64,000 bases of DNA from Spirochaeta isovalerica. GTDB taxonomy: Bacteria > Spirochaetota > Spirochaetia > DSM-2461. This document shows, piece after piece, positions 8,138 to 16,946 of this stretch (its first letter is position 1; each line of letters begins with the position of its first letter). The notes beneath the pieces were generated by a model, which made no database searches, was not told where the DNA came from, and saw only the letters and a list, made by a program, of their open reading frames with translations. The stretch is taken from the NCBI RefSeq assembly GCF_014207565.1, contig NZ_JACHGJ010000002.1:496001-560000 (forward strand), in the 5' to 3' direction. The position numbers were made by a program, and so were the translations under genes.

Positions 8138-9781
8138 ATGAGCTTTTGGAATATTTTCTCTCTTTTAGGCGGACTGGCTGTTTTTCTCTATGGAATGATG
8201 GAGATGAATAAAAATCTGACTTCTCTTGCCGGGAGTCGGATGAAATCTCTTATGCTGAAGCTGACTAAGGGACCGGTCAGAGGATATGCCACGGGACTCG
8301 GGATTACGATGATAAATCAATCCTCATCGGCGACGACCGTTCTCGAAGCGGCACTGGTCGGCGCCGGACTGATGACGTTTCAACAGAGTCTGGCTGTTAC
8401 TCTCGGGGCAGAGCTGGGCTCGACATTTCTGCCCCAGCTGGTTGCCTTTCCGTCAATAACGAAATTCTCATCCCTTATCGTTTTCGCCGGGTTTATATTG
8501 ATGATTACGGTAAAAAACAGGAAACGAAGGAAAGCCGCGAAAACTCTATTCACTTTCGGACTACTTTTCCTGGGGATGGAAATGATGTCCCTTTCTCTTA
8601 AGCCCCTGAGAACCTATGAACCGTTTATCCACCTGATGAAAAGTGTTGAAAACCCTTTTCTCGGTATATTGCTGGGGCTTCTGTTTACCATGCTGATACA
8701 ATCTTCGGGAGCAACAACCGGCATCACGATCGCCATGGCTCAGGCGGGAGCCATTTCCATCGAACAGGCCGTTCCCATCAATCTCGGGGCGGCCATCGGA
8801 ACCTGTATTACAGCCATTCTCGGCAGTTTGACTCTCAACTGGGAAGCCAAGCGCTCAGCTTATATTCATGTTGTATTTCAGGTGATCGGTGCTTTCTGGG
8901 TCGTCATTCTGCTGTTAATCAGTTTCAGAGGCGAACGATTGTACATATGGTGGATAAAATGGTTTACCCTTCATGTTCTGGGAACTGATAGTCTGGCCCG
9001 GCAGATTGCTATGGGATTCACTTTCATGCCGCTTATTAATCATCTGATTCTTTTTCCGAATCTGTCTCTGCTTTTAAAGGGCTTCGAAAGGTTCTTCCCC
9101 GCTAAAGAATCCCCCGGACCCTTCGGTCCGGACTATGTGAATGATTCCCTTATCGAGCAGAATGTAGATCTGGCGCTTGTCATGGCGAAGAAGGAAATAG
9201 GCCGGGTGATTGTTTACATCCAGGAAATGATAGATGAGATGAAAAGCGCATTCAGGAGTAGAGATAATTCGGTTCTAAACAAAGTCAGCTCGCTTGATTC
9301 AAAAGTCGATATTCTTCATAAAGCCATAATTACTTTTCTGGCGAGGCTGTCACAGGTAGAGCTTTCATCTGCTCAGTCTCAGCAATGCCTGAATTACATT
9401 TATATTCAGAATGAACTGGAATCCATCGGCGATGTTATCGACAAGAATATCATGTCTCTGGCAGCGAAGAAGATGGACAGGAATCTCCTTTTTTCCGAAG
9501 AGGGTTTTCATGAGCTGGAACACCTGATTTATAAAGTAAACCGGAATTTCAGGACTCTTTCCGAGGCTCTTCTTTCAGAGAATCGGGATTTGGCTCTCTC
9601 TCTGACTAAATCCTATGAATGGCGCGAAGAAGAAAAATACAAAGAATTTCATATAGAAAGACTCCACAGGGGGCAGGCCGAATCTCTCGCTACATCCTCA
9701 GTTCATCTGGATATGATTTCCTATCTCTCCAGAATTAATAGCCATATCGCTTATATAGCCGGGAGACTTAGCTCTGTCTGA
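8138..9781 (+). CDS. Na+/phosphate symporter family protein (NptA-like) with PhoU-like tail
   Basis: 547-residue inner-membrane carrier. Residues 1-320 contain the inverted-repeat Na/Pi cotransporter fold with the two signature segments NQSSSATTVLEAALVGAG (near residue 54) and IQSSGATTGITIAMAQAG (near 190). Residues about 340-547 are a helical PhoU-like domain common in bacterial members. The ATG at 8138 follows AAGGTGG 5 bases upstream; an in-frame GTG at 8129 is less likely because it overlaps that site. It lies directly after a terminator and is probably a single-gene unit. Phosphate is the presumed substrate; some homologues have unproven substrates. Confidence 0.9.
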   Translation: MSFWNIFSLLGGLAVFLYGMMEMNKNLTSLAGSRMKSLMLKLTKGPVRGYATGLGITMINQSSSATTVLEAALVGAGLMTFQQSLAVTLGAELGSTFLPQLVAFPSITKFSSLIVFAGFILMITVKNRKRRKAAKTLFTFGLLFLGMEMMSLSLKPLRTYEPFIHLMKSVENPFLGILLGLLFTMLIQSSGATTGITIAMAQAGAISIEQAVPINLGAAIGTCITAILGSLTLNWEAKRSAYIHVVFQVIGAFWVVILLLISFRGERLYIWWIKWFTLHVLGTDSLARQIAMGFTFMPLINHLILFPNLSLLLKGFERFFPAKESPGPFGPDYVNDSLIEQNVDLALVMAKKEIGRVIVYIQEMIDEMKSAFRSRDNSVLNKVSSLDSKVDILHKAIITFLARLSQVELSSAQSQQCLNYIYIQNELESIGDVIDKNIMSLAAKKMDRNLLFSEEGFHELEHLIYKVNRNFRTLSEALLSENRDLALSLTKSYEWREEEKYKEFHIERLHRGQAESLATSSVHLDMISYLSRINSHIAYIAGRLSSV

Positions 9782-12169
9782 TCAGATAGCCTGCTCTGTC
9801 CTCGCTATTATATCGTCCTGAGTCTCTTCTGAGAGATTGGTATAGAAGGCCGAATAACCGGCGACTCTGACTATAAGATCCCTGTATTGCCGGGGATCTT
9901 TTTTTGCGGCCAGAAGAGTCTCCCTGTCTATGATATTGAACTGGATGTGCCAGCCTTTCAATCTGTCGAAAAATCCATGAAGAAGGGAAATAAGCTTCTC
10001 TCTCTTTTCTTCTGTCTGCAGGCTGAGCGGAGAGAGTTTCTGGTTGAGAAGGACGCCGCCCAGTATTTTTCCGGTCGGCAGCTTGGCCAGACTTTTCATT
10101 ACAGCCGTCGGGCCCTGTCTGTCAGCTCCGGCGCTCGGTGAGGCGCCTTCAGCCAGAGGCTGCCAGGCTTTTCTGCCGTCGGGAGTCGCCGGAACGACCG
10201 AGCCTGCCGGAACATTCCCCGATATGCTGGAGGTTCCGGCATAGTATTTGCCTCCGATGGGGCCTTTCCCTTCCCTGATAGTGCCGTATTTACTGATTTC
10301 ATCAATATAATAATGATAAGCTTCTCCGATAAGAGAGTCGACATAATCATCGTCATTCCCATACTTGGGTGCGCCGTTCAGAAGAAGCTGACGTACTTTT
10401 TCTCCGTCCGGACCTTCGAAATTGCTGTTCACTGCTTCCATCAGCTGAAGGGGCGTCAGGCGTTTCTCTTCGAAAACCAGCTTTTTTATAACAGCGAGTG
10501 AGTCGGCCAGGTTGGCTATTCCCACCTGAAGTCCCGATACGAAATCGTATTTGCTTCCGCCCTGGTGGACTGTCATTCCCCGTTCCAGACAGGGATCGGT
10601 GAAGGCTGAACAGAGAAGGTCCGGGGTTTCATCGCGAAGCACGGTGTCTATGGCCGTATCGATCTCGATTCCCACTTTGGCATAAAAGCGAACCTGTTTT
10701 TCCCAGGCTTTCATCACCTGGCTGAAATCTGTGAAATCCTCGAAACGGCCGGTTCCGGGACAGAACTGTTTTCCGCTGACCGGATCAGTGCCGTTGTTGA
10801 GCGCCGCCATAAATACGCGCATGAAATTGAGAAAGTGTTTTCCCGTGCAGCGATAGCCCCATTTGCCCGGGACTGCCGTTTCTATGCAACCGATAGCCGA
10901 ATAATCCCAGGCATCCTCCGCTTCCACACCGAGATTCAGAAAGGAGGGAATGACAATGGCATCGTTATTAAAAGCGGGCATGCCGAATCCCATGCGGATT
11001 ACATCCACGCACTCTTTGAGAAAAGCCGGATTGATTTTCTGATGGAACCGAACCGAGAGATTCGGCTGTGTCAGTTTTGTTTCTCCCACGGAACGGAGAA
11101 TCAGATAACTTAAATCATTGACCGCATCGGAGCCGTCGCGCAACTGACCGCCTATGGTCACGTTCTGATATAGGGGCCCGCCGGCGGAAAATCGGGTGTG
11201 GGACCAGGATCTGATTTTTTTCATGCTGACCAGTTTCAGCCAAAGGGATTCCAGCAGCTCCATGACAAAATCATCGGATATCAGCCCCTTTTCTTTGTCC
11301 TCTTTGTAAAACGGGTAGAGATACTGATCCATCCTGCCCAGAGACTGGGAATGGCCGTTGCTTTCGATCTGGAGAACAAGCTGAATAAAAAAAGTGAGCT
11401 GAAGGGCCTGATAGAAGTTTTCCGGCCTGGAATGGGTGATATGAAGACAGTTTTCGCTTATCAACTCCAGTTCCTTCCATCTCTTCTCATTCTTTACCTT
11501 CGCTGCCGATTCCAAAGCCAAAGCGGCATATCGTGAGATAAAAACCTGAAGAGCTTTGAGGCTTATGAGTACTGAACGGTAAAAATCTCTCTTCTCCTGA
11601 TCCGTTTCAGTTGAGGCTTCGGATTGGCGGAGCTTCTCTTCGGTAAGAGCTGCATACCACCCCAGACCCTTTTCGAGAATCTTTCTGTGATGAGCCGCAA
11701 TGTGGGCATCTCCCGAGGTGAGATTGCCCTCCGCCCGGATAATCGATGTATCGTGAATCTCCCCGAGTGTGCCGGACATGAGGGCCCGTCCTTTGTCGAG
11801 AGTCGTGCGGCCTTCCCAGAACCGGCAGATTTGCAGAAGCTCCTCTTTCGTTTTCCTTTCGGGGTAGTACGCGTCTCCGGGCCGTTTTTCAAATTCATCG
11901 ATTTCTTTGATGATCCATTCCACTGCGTACTCCGGGAAGATCGGTGCAGCATAGATTGCCGATGAGTGATTCCCCGCCAGAAGGTCTTCCGGTTCTATGC
12001 GGATCGTCATGTTTTCCAGAGTTTTCTTCAGTCCGTAAGCCCTTTTTATTATGACGGGCTGATCATCGCGGAGACGGTAGGCATCGGTGTAAAACCGGGC
12101 ACGCTCCGTGCAGATAGACGGTGTGGATGATAGGATTCTCTCCCTATATCGATTAATTCTTTCGGTCAT
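9782..12169 (-). CDS. Glycyl-radical enzyme, dehydratase-type (PFL superfamily)
   Basis: 795-residue oxygen-sensitive glycyl-radical enzyme. The thiyl-radical cysteine is C428 in SAIGCIETAVPGKWGYR; the glutamate two residues later (E430) marks the eliminase/dehydratase branch (glycerol, propanediol, hydroxyproline, choline-lyase types) rather than pyruvate formate-lyase, which has Cys-Cys. The radical glycine is G771 in VRVAGYSAFYT. Length matches the family. The ATG follows GGGAG five bases upstream. No radical-SAM activating enzyme gene is adjacent, so activation must come from elsewhere in the genome. A DeoR-family gene is divergent 108 bp away with AACGAAAA repeats between them. The exact substrate cannot be assigned. 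Confidence 0.93.
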   Translation of the reverse strand: MTERINRYRERILSSTPSICTERARFYTDAYRLRDDQPVIIKRAYGLKKTLENMTIRIEPEDLLAGNHSSAIYAAPIFPEYAVEWIIKEIDEFEKRPGDAYYPERKTKEELLQICRFWEGRTTLDKGRALMSGTLGEIHDTSIIRAEGNLTSGDAHIAAHHRKILEKGLGWYAALTEEKLRQSEASTETDQEKRDFYRSVLISLKALQVFISRYAALALESAAKVKNEKRWKELELISENCLHITHSRPENFYQALQLTFFIQLVLQIESNGHSQSLGRMDQYLYPFYKEDKEKGLISDDFVMELLESLWLKLVSMKKIRSWSHTRFSAGGPLYQNVTIGGQLRDGSDAVNDLSYLILRSVGETKLTQPNLSVRFHQKINPAFLKECVDVIRMGFGMPAFNNDAIVIPSFLNLGVEAEDAWDYSAIGCIETAVPGKWGYRCTGKHFLNFMRVFMAALNNGTDPVSGKQFCPGTGRFEDFTDFSQVMKAWEKQVRFYAKVGIEIDTAIDTVLRDETPDLLCSAFTDPCLERGMTVHQGGSKYDFVSGLQVGIANLADSLAVIKKLVFEEKRLTPLQLMEAVNSNFEGPDGEKVRQLLLNGAPKYGNDDDYVDSLIGEAYHYYIDEISKYGTIREGKGPIGGKYYAGTSSISGNVPAGSVVPATPDGRKAWQPLAEGASPSAGADRQGPTAVMKSLAKLPTGKILGGVLLNQKLSPLSLQTEEKREKLISLLHGFFDRLKGWHIQFNIIDRETLLAAKKDPRQYRDLIVRVAGYSAFYTNLSEETQDDIIARTEQAI

Positions 12170-12215
12170 ACATACTCCCTGATTTATATTAGAGTAATTT
12201 CATGCGAAAGTCAAA

Positions 12216-12258
12216 AACGAAAATAACGAAAACAATAAAGAAGTTGAAGGTTTTCGTT
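12216..12258. promoter_or_regulatory. AACGAAAA repeats, likely DeoR-type operators
   Basis: Two abutting 9-bp direct repeats AACGAAAAT (12216-12224) and AACGAAAAC (12225-12233), with an exact inverted copy GTTTTCGTT at 12250-12258, all inside the divergent promoter region of the glycyl-radical enzyme and its DeoR-type regulator. Confidence 0.68.
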
Positions 12259-12277
12259 CGAAACTGTATGATAAAGC

Positions 12278-13021
12278 ATGATTAACCGCCATGAACAGAT
12301 TCTGAATATCGTCAACAGAGAGAATGAAGTTTCGGTCAACCGTCTGGCGGAACTTCTGAAGGTGTCGCTTGTCACAATACGCAGTGACCTCAGGGCTCTT
12401 GAGGAAGAGAAACTCCTGATGCGAACTCACGGAGGGGCTGCGTTGCCCCCTGTCGATGATATCACCCATCGCCTGAGCATCAATTTCCCTACCAAAAAAA
12501 GAATAGCCGCCGCAGCTGCGGATCTGGTGAAGGATGGAGAGACCATTCTTCTCGAAGCCGGATCGACTATCTCCCTTATGGCCCGTTTTCTTGCAGAGCG
12601 GAAAGATCTCAATGTCATCACCAATAACGCTTTTGTCGCGCGGCAGTTTAAAAACTCCCTTTCGGTCAATGTCATTCTCATGGGGGGATTGTTTCAGAAG
12701 GAAAGCGAAACCCTGGTCGGTCCCCTGGTCGCCGAATATCTCAGCTATTATAACTTCTCAAAAGTCTTTCTCGGAATGGACGGTTTTACGTCCGATGAGG
12801 GACTGATGTGCCGCGATCTTGAAAGAGCGGAAGTCATGGCCAGGTTTGTCGAAAAAGGGGAGACGATTTATGTTCTTTCCGATTCAGGCAAATTCGGAAA
12901 GACAGCAGTGCGGACGGTTTGTCCTCCCGGAGATATCGATTGTATTATCACCGATGGAAATCTTGAGGAGAGCTACAGAACCTTCTTTACCGGTATAGGA
13001 ACAGAAATCCTGGAAGTTTAA
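12278..13021 (+). CDS. DeoR-family transcriptional regulator, divergent to glycyl-radical enzyme
   Basis: 247-residue DeoR/GlpR-type protein. The winged helix spans residues 1-57 (RHEQILNIVNRENEVSVNRLAELLKVSLVTIRSDL, LLMRTHGGAAL). The sensor domain follows with LLEAGSTISLMARFL, VITNNAFVARQF, VILMGGLFQKESETLVGP and VLSDSGKFGKTAV. It differs clearly from the other DeoR protein in the window. Its position 108 bp from the divergent glycyl-radical enzyme and the AACGAAAA repeats in between make that gene its likely target. No strong Shine-Dalgarno site precedes the ATG. Confidence 0.92.
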   Translation: MINRHEQILNIVNRENEVSVNRLAELLKVSLVTIRSDLRALEEEKLLMRTHGGAALPPVDDITHRLSINFPTKKRIAAAAADLVKDGETILLEAGSTISLMARFLAERKDLNVITNNAFVARQFKNSLSVNVILMGGLFQKESETLVGPLVAEYLSYYNFSKVFLGMDGFTSDEGLMCRDLERAEVMARFVEKGETIYVLSDSGKFGKTAVRTVCPPGDIDCIITDGNLEESYRTFFTGIGTEILEV

Positions 13022-13036
13022 GATCGATTCCCTTAA

Positions 13037-13195
13037 CCAAATCTCTCTTTATTATCTGATATCCTGGACTGTTCCCGGGAAGCCCTTTCCAGAACCGTAT
13101 CTTTTCTGGAAAAGGAGAATCTTCTCGTTAAGCAGGGCCGTTTCATCACGATCCGCCGGGTCGCCGATCTGGAAGAGCGCCTGTCAATTTTCTGA
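13037..13195 (+). pseudogene. Remnant of a Crp/Fnr-family regulator (C-terminal HTH only)
   Basis: An open stretch of 52 codons between a TAA at 13034 and a TGA at 13193 has no start codon but encodes a recognisable Crp-type recognition helix and wing: LLSDILDCSREALSRTVSF, then LEKENLLVKQGRFITI and a short tail to the stop. The match to the C-terminus of Crp/Fnr proteins (SREALSR..SFLEKENLL) is convincing, and the cyclic-nucleotide-like sensor domain is absent because the intact DeoR gene lies immediately upstream. Best read as the 3' end of a deleted gene. Confidence 0.65.
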
Positions 13196-13302
13196 CTTAT
13201 CATTTTCCGGTTTTCAGTCTACCCTTAGAACATCTGTCCACTTAGAGATCGCTGCCGACCTGAAAACTGTCAATAGGATTCCCGGGTTTCATCTCTGTTC
13301 CT

Positions 13303-14136
13303 TCATACATGAGAGGGCCTGGAATACATGGAAAGCACTATCCGGTCCAACAGGGAACTGTTTAACCACTTAATAAGCCTTTTCATGATCCTGGCCTGTC
13401 CCGTCGTGTCATAAATGGCTTTCGGCTTTCGGGCCGTTCCGGCGTGAACCATGTCTTTTACGGTGCTTTCCGGTCCCGGACAGGTCTCGTAGGATTGGAT
13501 GATGTATTCCCTGAACCCTTTCATTAAAGGCTTGTAGTCATCGGGATAGTCAATCTTATCCAGGGTTTTTATCGCCACATTGTCAAAATTCGTTTTTACG
13601 GCTCCGGGGTGGATCATAATCACTTTTATGCCCAGTCCTCTCACTTCCTGACGCAGGGCCGTTCCCATGGCGAACAGGGCATGCTTTGTCGAGGCGTACC
13701 AGCCCAGTCCCGCAGTGGAGAGATGGCTCATCAGCGATGCCGTAAGGATAATTCTTCCCGATTTTCTGGCCCGCATATGGGGCAGCACCGCTTGTATCAG
13801 TCTTGCCTGGCCGAAAAGATTGACATCGTATTGATATTTAAGGTCATCGAGAGATATGTTTTCTATATTGCCGTATATACCGTAACCGGCATTTCCGTAG
13901 ACGATATCAATCTGTCCTTTCTCGCTTATTATCCTGTCGACGGCGTTCTTTACATCGTCATCGCTGGTGACATCAACTTTTATAAGCGTGGCTCCCATCT
14001 TTTCCAGGTCAGCCATAGGCTCCAATCGTCGGGCTGTTGCATAAACATCATAACCCATTTTTAATAATTCTCTTGCTGTATCATGTCCGAATCCGGCGGA
14101 AGCTCCGGTGATAAGTACTACGTCTTTGTTTTTCAT
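13303..14136 (-). CDS. Short-chain dehydrogenase/reductase
   Basis: 277-residue classical SDR. The NAD(P)-binding motif TGASAGFG is at residues 10-17, the NAGYGIYG segment near residue 82, and the catalytic Ser and YxxxK are seen in LTASLMSH and WYASTKHA. An arginine after the first strand (TARRLE) suggests NADP(H). The C-terminal 60 residues extend beyond the minimal fold, as in the group of SDRs resembling retinol-dehydrogenase-like oxidoreductases. It is divergent to an AraC regulator 82 bp away, a common regulator-target arrangement. Substrate unknown. Confidence 0.9.
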   Translation of the reverse strand: MKNKDVVLITGASAGFGHDTARELLKMGYDVYATARRLEPMADLEKMGATLIKVDVTSDDDVKNAVDRIISEKGQIDIVYGNAGYGIYGNIENISLDDLKYQYDVNLFGQARLIQAVLPHMRARKSGRIILTASLMSHLSTAGLGWYASTKHALFAMGTALRQEVRGLGIKVIMIHPGAVKTNFDNVAIKTLDKIDYPDDYKPLMKGFREYIIQSYETCPGPESTVKDMVHAGTARKPKAIYDTTGQARIMKRLIKWLNSSLLDRIVLSMYSRPSHV

Positions 14137-14218
14137 GTTACTAAAGTAAGAAGGGATAATAGGACCGTCAAGAAATAACCAGGTTTTCCTAATAGCTGAA
14201 ATCCATTAAAGTAATACC

Positions 14219-15013
14219 ATGCAGGTAATATCAAGACCGGCCGGAGATGAATTAAGCCCGATTGTTCAGGAGATCTGGCATGTTGAATTTGCTGAAGGCG
14301 ATAAGGTCTCGACGCGGGATTTAATTATGCCGACAGGTACGCTTCATGTGGTTTTCAATTTCTGTGATGATTATTATATTGCAGAGAATGGCGGGAAAGG
14401 GATGAAGCTTCCGTCGATTCTCGTAACCGGCCAGCTCGACCGGGTATGGGAAATCCGTTATGGAAAGAATACGAATCAGATCGGTCTTTCGCTTACACCG
14501 GCGGGGTTTCTCAAATTGTTTCATGTCCCCGGAGCTCTTTATACCGGCTCGATAATTGATGGCCGACAGTCTCCCTGGAACTTATCTGATTTATATTCCG
14601 AACTGAAGGTCTGCAGGAATTTCGAAGAGTCGTCATCACTGCTTGAAACCTATGTTGAAGAGAAATCAGGAACCGGACAGCAGCTTGAGCGTATGAATGG
14701 AATTCTGGAAGTGATAGAGTCTTCTGAGGGGAACATAGCTATTCAGACACTGTCCGATAAGTATGGCTTATCCTTGAGTGCCTTCGAGAGATTCTTTAAG
14801 AAAACCGTAGGTATGACTCCAAAAGCCTATGCGAACATAGTCAGATTCGCTGTGGCTTTGAAGCAATTAAATGAGGGAGACCGGCTTATCGATCACTTTT
14901 ACGATCAATCTCATTTTATAAAAGCCTGTAAGAAATACACAGGCAAGACTCCCACCGAATTAATAACGGGAACCGAAGAAATCACTCTTCAACATATGCT
15001 GAAACAGCGCTGA
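14219..15013 (+). CDS. AraC-family transcriptional regulator
   Basis: 264-residue regulator with an N-terminal ligand-type domain (about residues 1-150; starts with the PAGDELSPIVQEIWHVEFA strand pattern seen in AraC proteins carrying a DUF6597-like domain) and a C-terminal AraC HTH (residues 165-255: IQTLSDKYGLSLSAFERFFKK, VGMTPKAYANIVRF, FYDQSHFIKACKKYTGKTP). It is transcribed away from the SDR gene and may control it. No evident Shine-Dalgarno site precedes the ATG at 14219. Confidence 0.88.
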   Translation: MQVISRPAGDELSPIVQEIWHVEFAEGDKVSTRDLIMPTGTLHVVFNFCDDYYIAENGGKGMKLPSILVTGQLDRVWEIRYGKNTNQIGLSLTPAGFLKLFHVPGALYTGSIIDGRQSPWNLSDLYSELKVCRNFEESSSLLETYVEEKSGTGQQLERMNGILEVIESSEGNIAIQTLSDKYGLSLSAFERFFKKTVGMTPKAYANIVRFAVALKQLNEGDRLIDHFYDQSHFIKACKKYTGKTPTELITGTEEITLQHMLKQR

Positions 15014-15081
15014 TTTTTTACAATACGAAAATCCCGTCCTCTATTAGATTATTACTAAATCAAAGTTATGAGGTGTTATGG

Positions 15082-15948
15082 ATGAGTGAAAAGATATTAT
15101 TGGCCGGTGCTACCGGTTATCTGGGAAATCATATTGCCCGGGAACTGAAAAAAAAAGGTTATTGGGTTCGGGTTCTCATCAGGAAAGAAGAGCAGAAGAA
15201 GCAACTGGAGAATATGGATGATTATTTTGTCGGCTCCATTACAGATCCGGACTCTCTGAAAGGGGTAACGGAAGGTATAGACAGAGTTATAAGTACGGTC
15301 GGCATTACAAGGCAGAAAGACGGTCTGACCTATATGGATGTCGATTATCAGGGCAATGCCAATCTCCTGAATGAAGCGAAACAATCGAACGTTCAATCCT
15401 TTATGTATATATCCGCCATTAATGGCGATAAAATGACGCATCTTAAGATTTTTCAAGCGAAAGAACGATTTGTTCAGGAACTTGTCGGATCCGGTTTGGA
15501 TTATGTTATTATCCGTCCCAATGGTTACTTTTCCGATATGGCTGATTTTCTCAATATGGCCAAAAGTGGCAAGGTCTATCTTTTCGGAGATGGATCGTTC
15601 AGACTCAATCCCGTCTCCGGGAAAGATCTGGCCTCCTATTGCGTCGATCATTTGAACAGGAAAAGCTGTGAGCTGACTATTGGAGGTCCAGATCTCTTCT
15701 CTCAGAATGAACTGGCGGAACTGGCTCTGGCGGCTTACGGAAGCCATGGCAAAGTCATTCACCTGCCCGACTGGATCAGAGTAGCTGTCATCAGCCTGTT
15801 AAGAATATTTACCGGTTCTAAAACATATGGTCCCGTTGAATTTTTTCTCACGGCTATGGCGATGGATAATATCGCTGAACAGTATGGGGATCATCATCTG
15901 GAAGATCATTTTAAAGCCATCGTTACTAATGGCGGGTCCGATTTGTAA
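15082..15948 (+). CDS. NAD(P)-binding NmrA/atypical SDR-like protein
   Basis: 288-residue Rossmann-fold protein. The glycine-rich motif GATGYLGNHIARELKKKG sits at residues 8-25, followed by the RVLIRKEEQ strand, and ITDPDSLKGVTEGIDRVIST and MYISAINGDKM typical of NmrA-like/atypical SDR proteins, which often act as NADPH-dependent reductases or redox-sensing proteins. The ATG at 15082 is chosen because GAGGTG ends 6 bases upstream; an in-frame GTG at 15073 lies inside that site. It follows the AraC gene on the same strand by about 70 bp and could be co-controlled. Confidence 0.85.
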   Translation: MSEKILLAGATGYLGNHIARELKKKGYWVRVLIRKEEQKKQLENMDDYFVGSITDPDSLKGVTEGIDRVISTVGITRQKDGLTYMDVDYQGNANLLNEAKQSNVQSFMYISAINGDKMTHLKIFQAKERFVQELVGSGLDYVIIRPNGYFSDMADFLNMAKSGKVYLFGDGSFRLNPVSGKDLASYCVDHLNRKSCELTIGGPDLFSQNELAELALAAYGSHGKVIHLPDWIRVAVISLLRIFTGSKTYGPVEFFLTAMAMDNIAEQYGDHHLEDHFKAIVTNGGSDL

Positions 15949-15984
15949 AACTCTGTAGAAATATAAAAAGGATTGCTGCTTTTT

Positions 15985-16899
15985 TTATGAGTCGAAGATG
16001 ATTATGACTCCTCTCTCCCTTAAAATCCTTACGTCATCGGCAGATCTCAGAGGATTTCCTATGAGATTGAGATACTTCAAATCTTCCAGGGTGATGAGAG
16101 GAGAAATGTCCTCAATATCGTTGAAGGATAGATCCAGAATCCTGAGCGAGGTGAGGGCTGCCAGTTCATCGACATAAGTAATCTGGTTCCACGACAGATC
16201 GAGCATCTGGAGCTGAGTGAGTCGGGAAAGGTCGGAGAGATGGGAGATCCGGTTCCGGCTGAGAATCAGTTCCGTTATATTGATGCAGTATTCCAGACCC
16301 GTCAGATCTCCGATCCCCTCTTCGCTTAAATCCAGTTCTCCGTCCAGATGATAAAGGTCCTTCGGAAGGAATTCACCGGGGAGGTTTCCGTACATCATGG
16401 CTCTGACCGCCTCAATGAACTCGAAGAAGTCATCTTCGGTAACTCTTGTCCTGTCTTCGCTGGTATAGAGAAAATCATCGCTTTCGAAATCATCATTAAA
16501 GGGGTTGGTCCAGTACTCCTCTCTGAAGGTAAAATCTTTGGAGAATTTCCTTTTCTTTCCGGAATGGCGTGGTTGCCGGGGAGGTTGAATAATATCTCTA
16601 CTGACAGATTGTTCCATTTTCGTCAGCATCTCTCTTTGCCCTGTTGCAGAGAGCTCTCTTATTTTTCTATGGATGACAGCCCGTCTGTCGGGATGATAGA
16701 AGAGCATCATCTTCCGGAAAGTTCCGGCCGGTTTCGCTTCAAATTCACCCGCTTTGATGTCCAGAGCAGAGGCATATTTTCTGAGGGACTGATAATCGCT
16801 ATTTCTGTAGGCTTCGATAATAAGCGATGAAATCTTCTTCAGCTTCTCTTCGTTAAACAGTCCGATAAGCCTGTCGGCATCAATTTGAAATTCGGTCAA
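15985..16899 (-). CDS. Leucine-rich-repeat protein with N-terminal J-like HPD motif
   Basis: 304-residue cytoplasmic protein without signal peptide. Residues 1-100 are charged and helical and contain FRKMMLFYHPDRRAVIH, in which HPD (residues 69-71) after a basic-hydrophobic helix looks like the helix II-loop of a DnaJ J-domain. Residues 100-175 are polar. From about residue 185 four or five 22-residue leucine-rich repeats of the protein phosphatase/internalin type follow (LTELILSRNRISHLSDLSRL-like units, LDLSWNQITYVDELAAL, LDLSFNDIEDISPL, LNLIGNPL), ending the protein. LRRs bind proteins; a J-like module would recruit an Hsp70. The combination is unusual and the function unknown. Confidence 0.8.
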   Translation of the reverse strand: MTEFQIDADRLIGLFNEEKLKKISSLIIEAYRNSDYQSLRKYASALDIKAGEFEAKPAGTFRKMMLFYHPDRRAVIHRKIRELSATGQREMLTKMEQSVSRDIIQPPRQPRHSGKKRKFSKDFTFREEYWTNPFNDDFESDDFLYTSEDRTRVTEDDFFEFIEAVRAMMYGNLPGEFLPKDLYHLDGELDLSEEGIGDLTGLEYCINITELILSRNRISHLSDLSRLTQLQMLDLSWNQITYVDELAALTSLRILDLSFNDIEDISPLITLEDLKYLNLIGNPLRSADDVRILRERGVIIIFDS

Positions 16900-16911
16900 T
16901 CAGATCTCCTC

Positions 16912-16940
16912 TTGACAAATAAACCGGCTTGCATTATTAT
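16912..16940 (+). promoter_or_regulatory. Strong sigma70-type promoter facing an apparently gene-free stretch
   Basis: Consensus -35 TTGACA (16912-16917), 17-bp spacer, -10 TATTAT (16935-16940). Predicted start about 16947. Nothing on the plus strand downstream before the convergent oadB except the hairpin-U8 unit. Confidence 0.7.
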
Positions 16941-16946
16941 TTATGT

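Noticed and set aside
13212-13268. GTTTTCAG ... CTGAAAAC inverted repeat after the Crp/Fnr remnant
   Set aside because: Only 8 bp with a wide gap; could be chance and has no nearby promoter or U-run.
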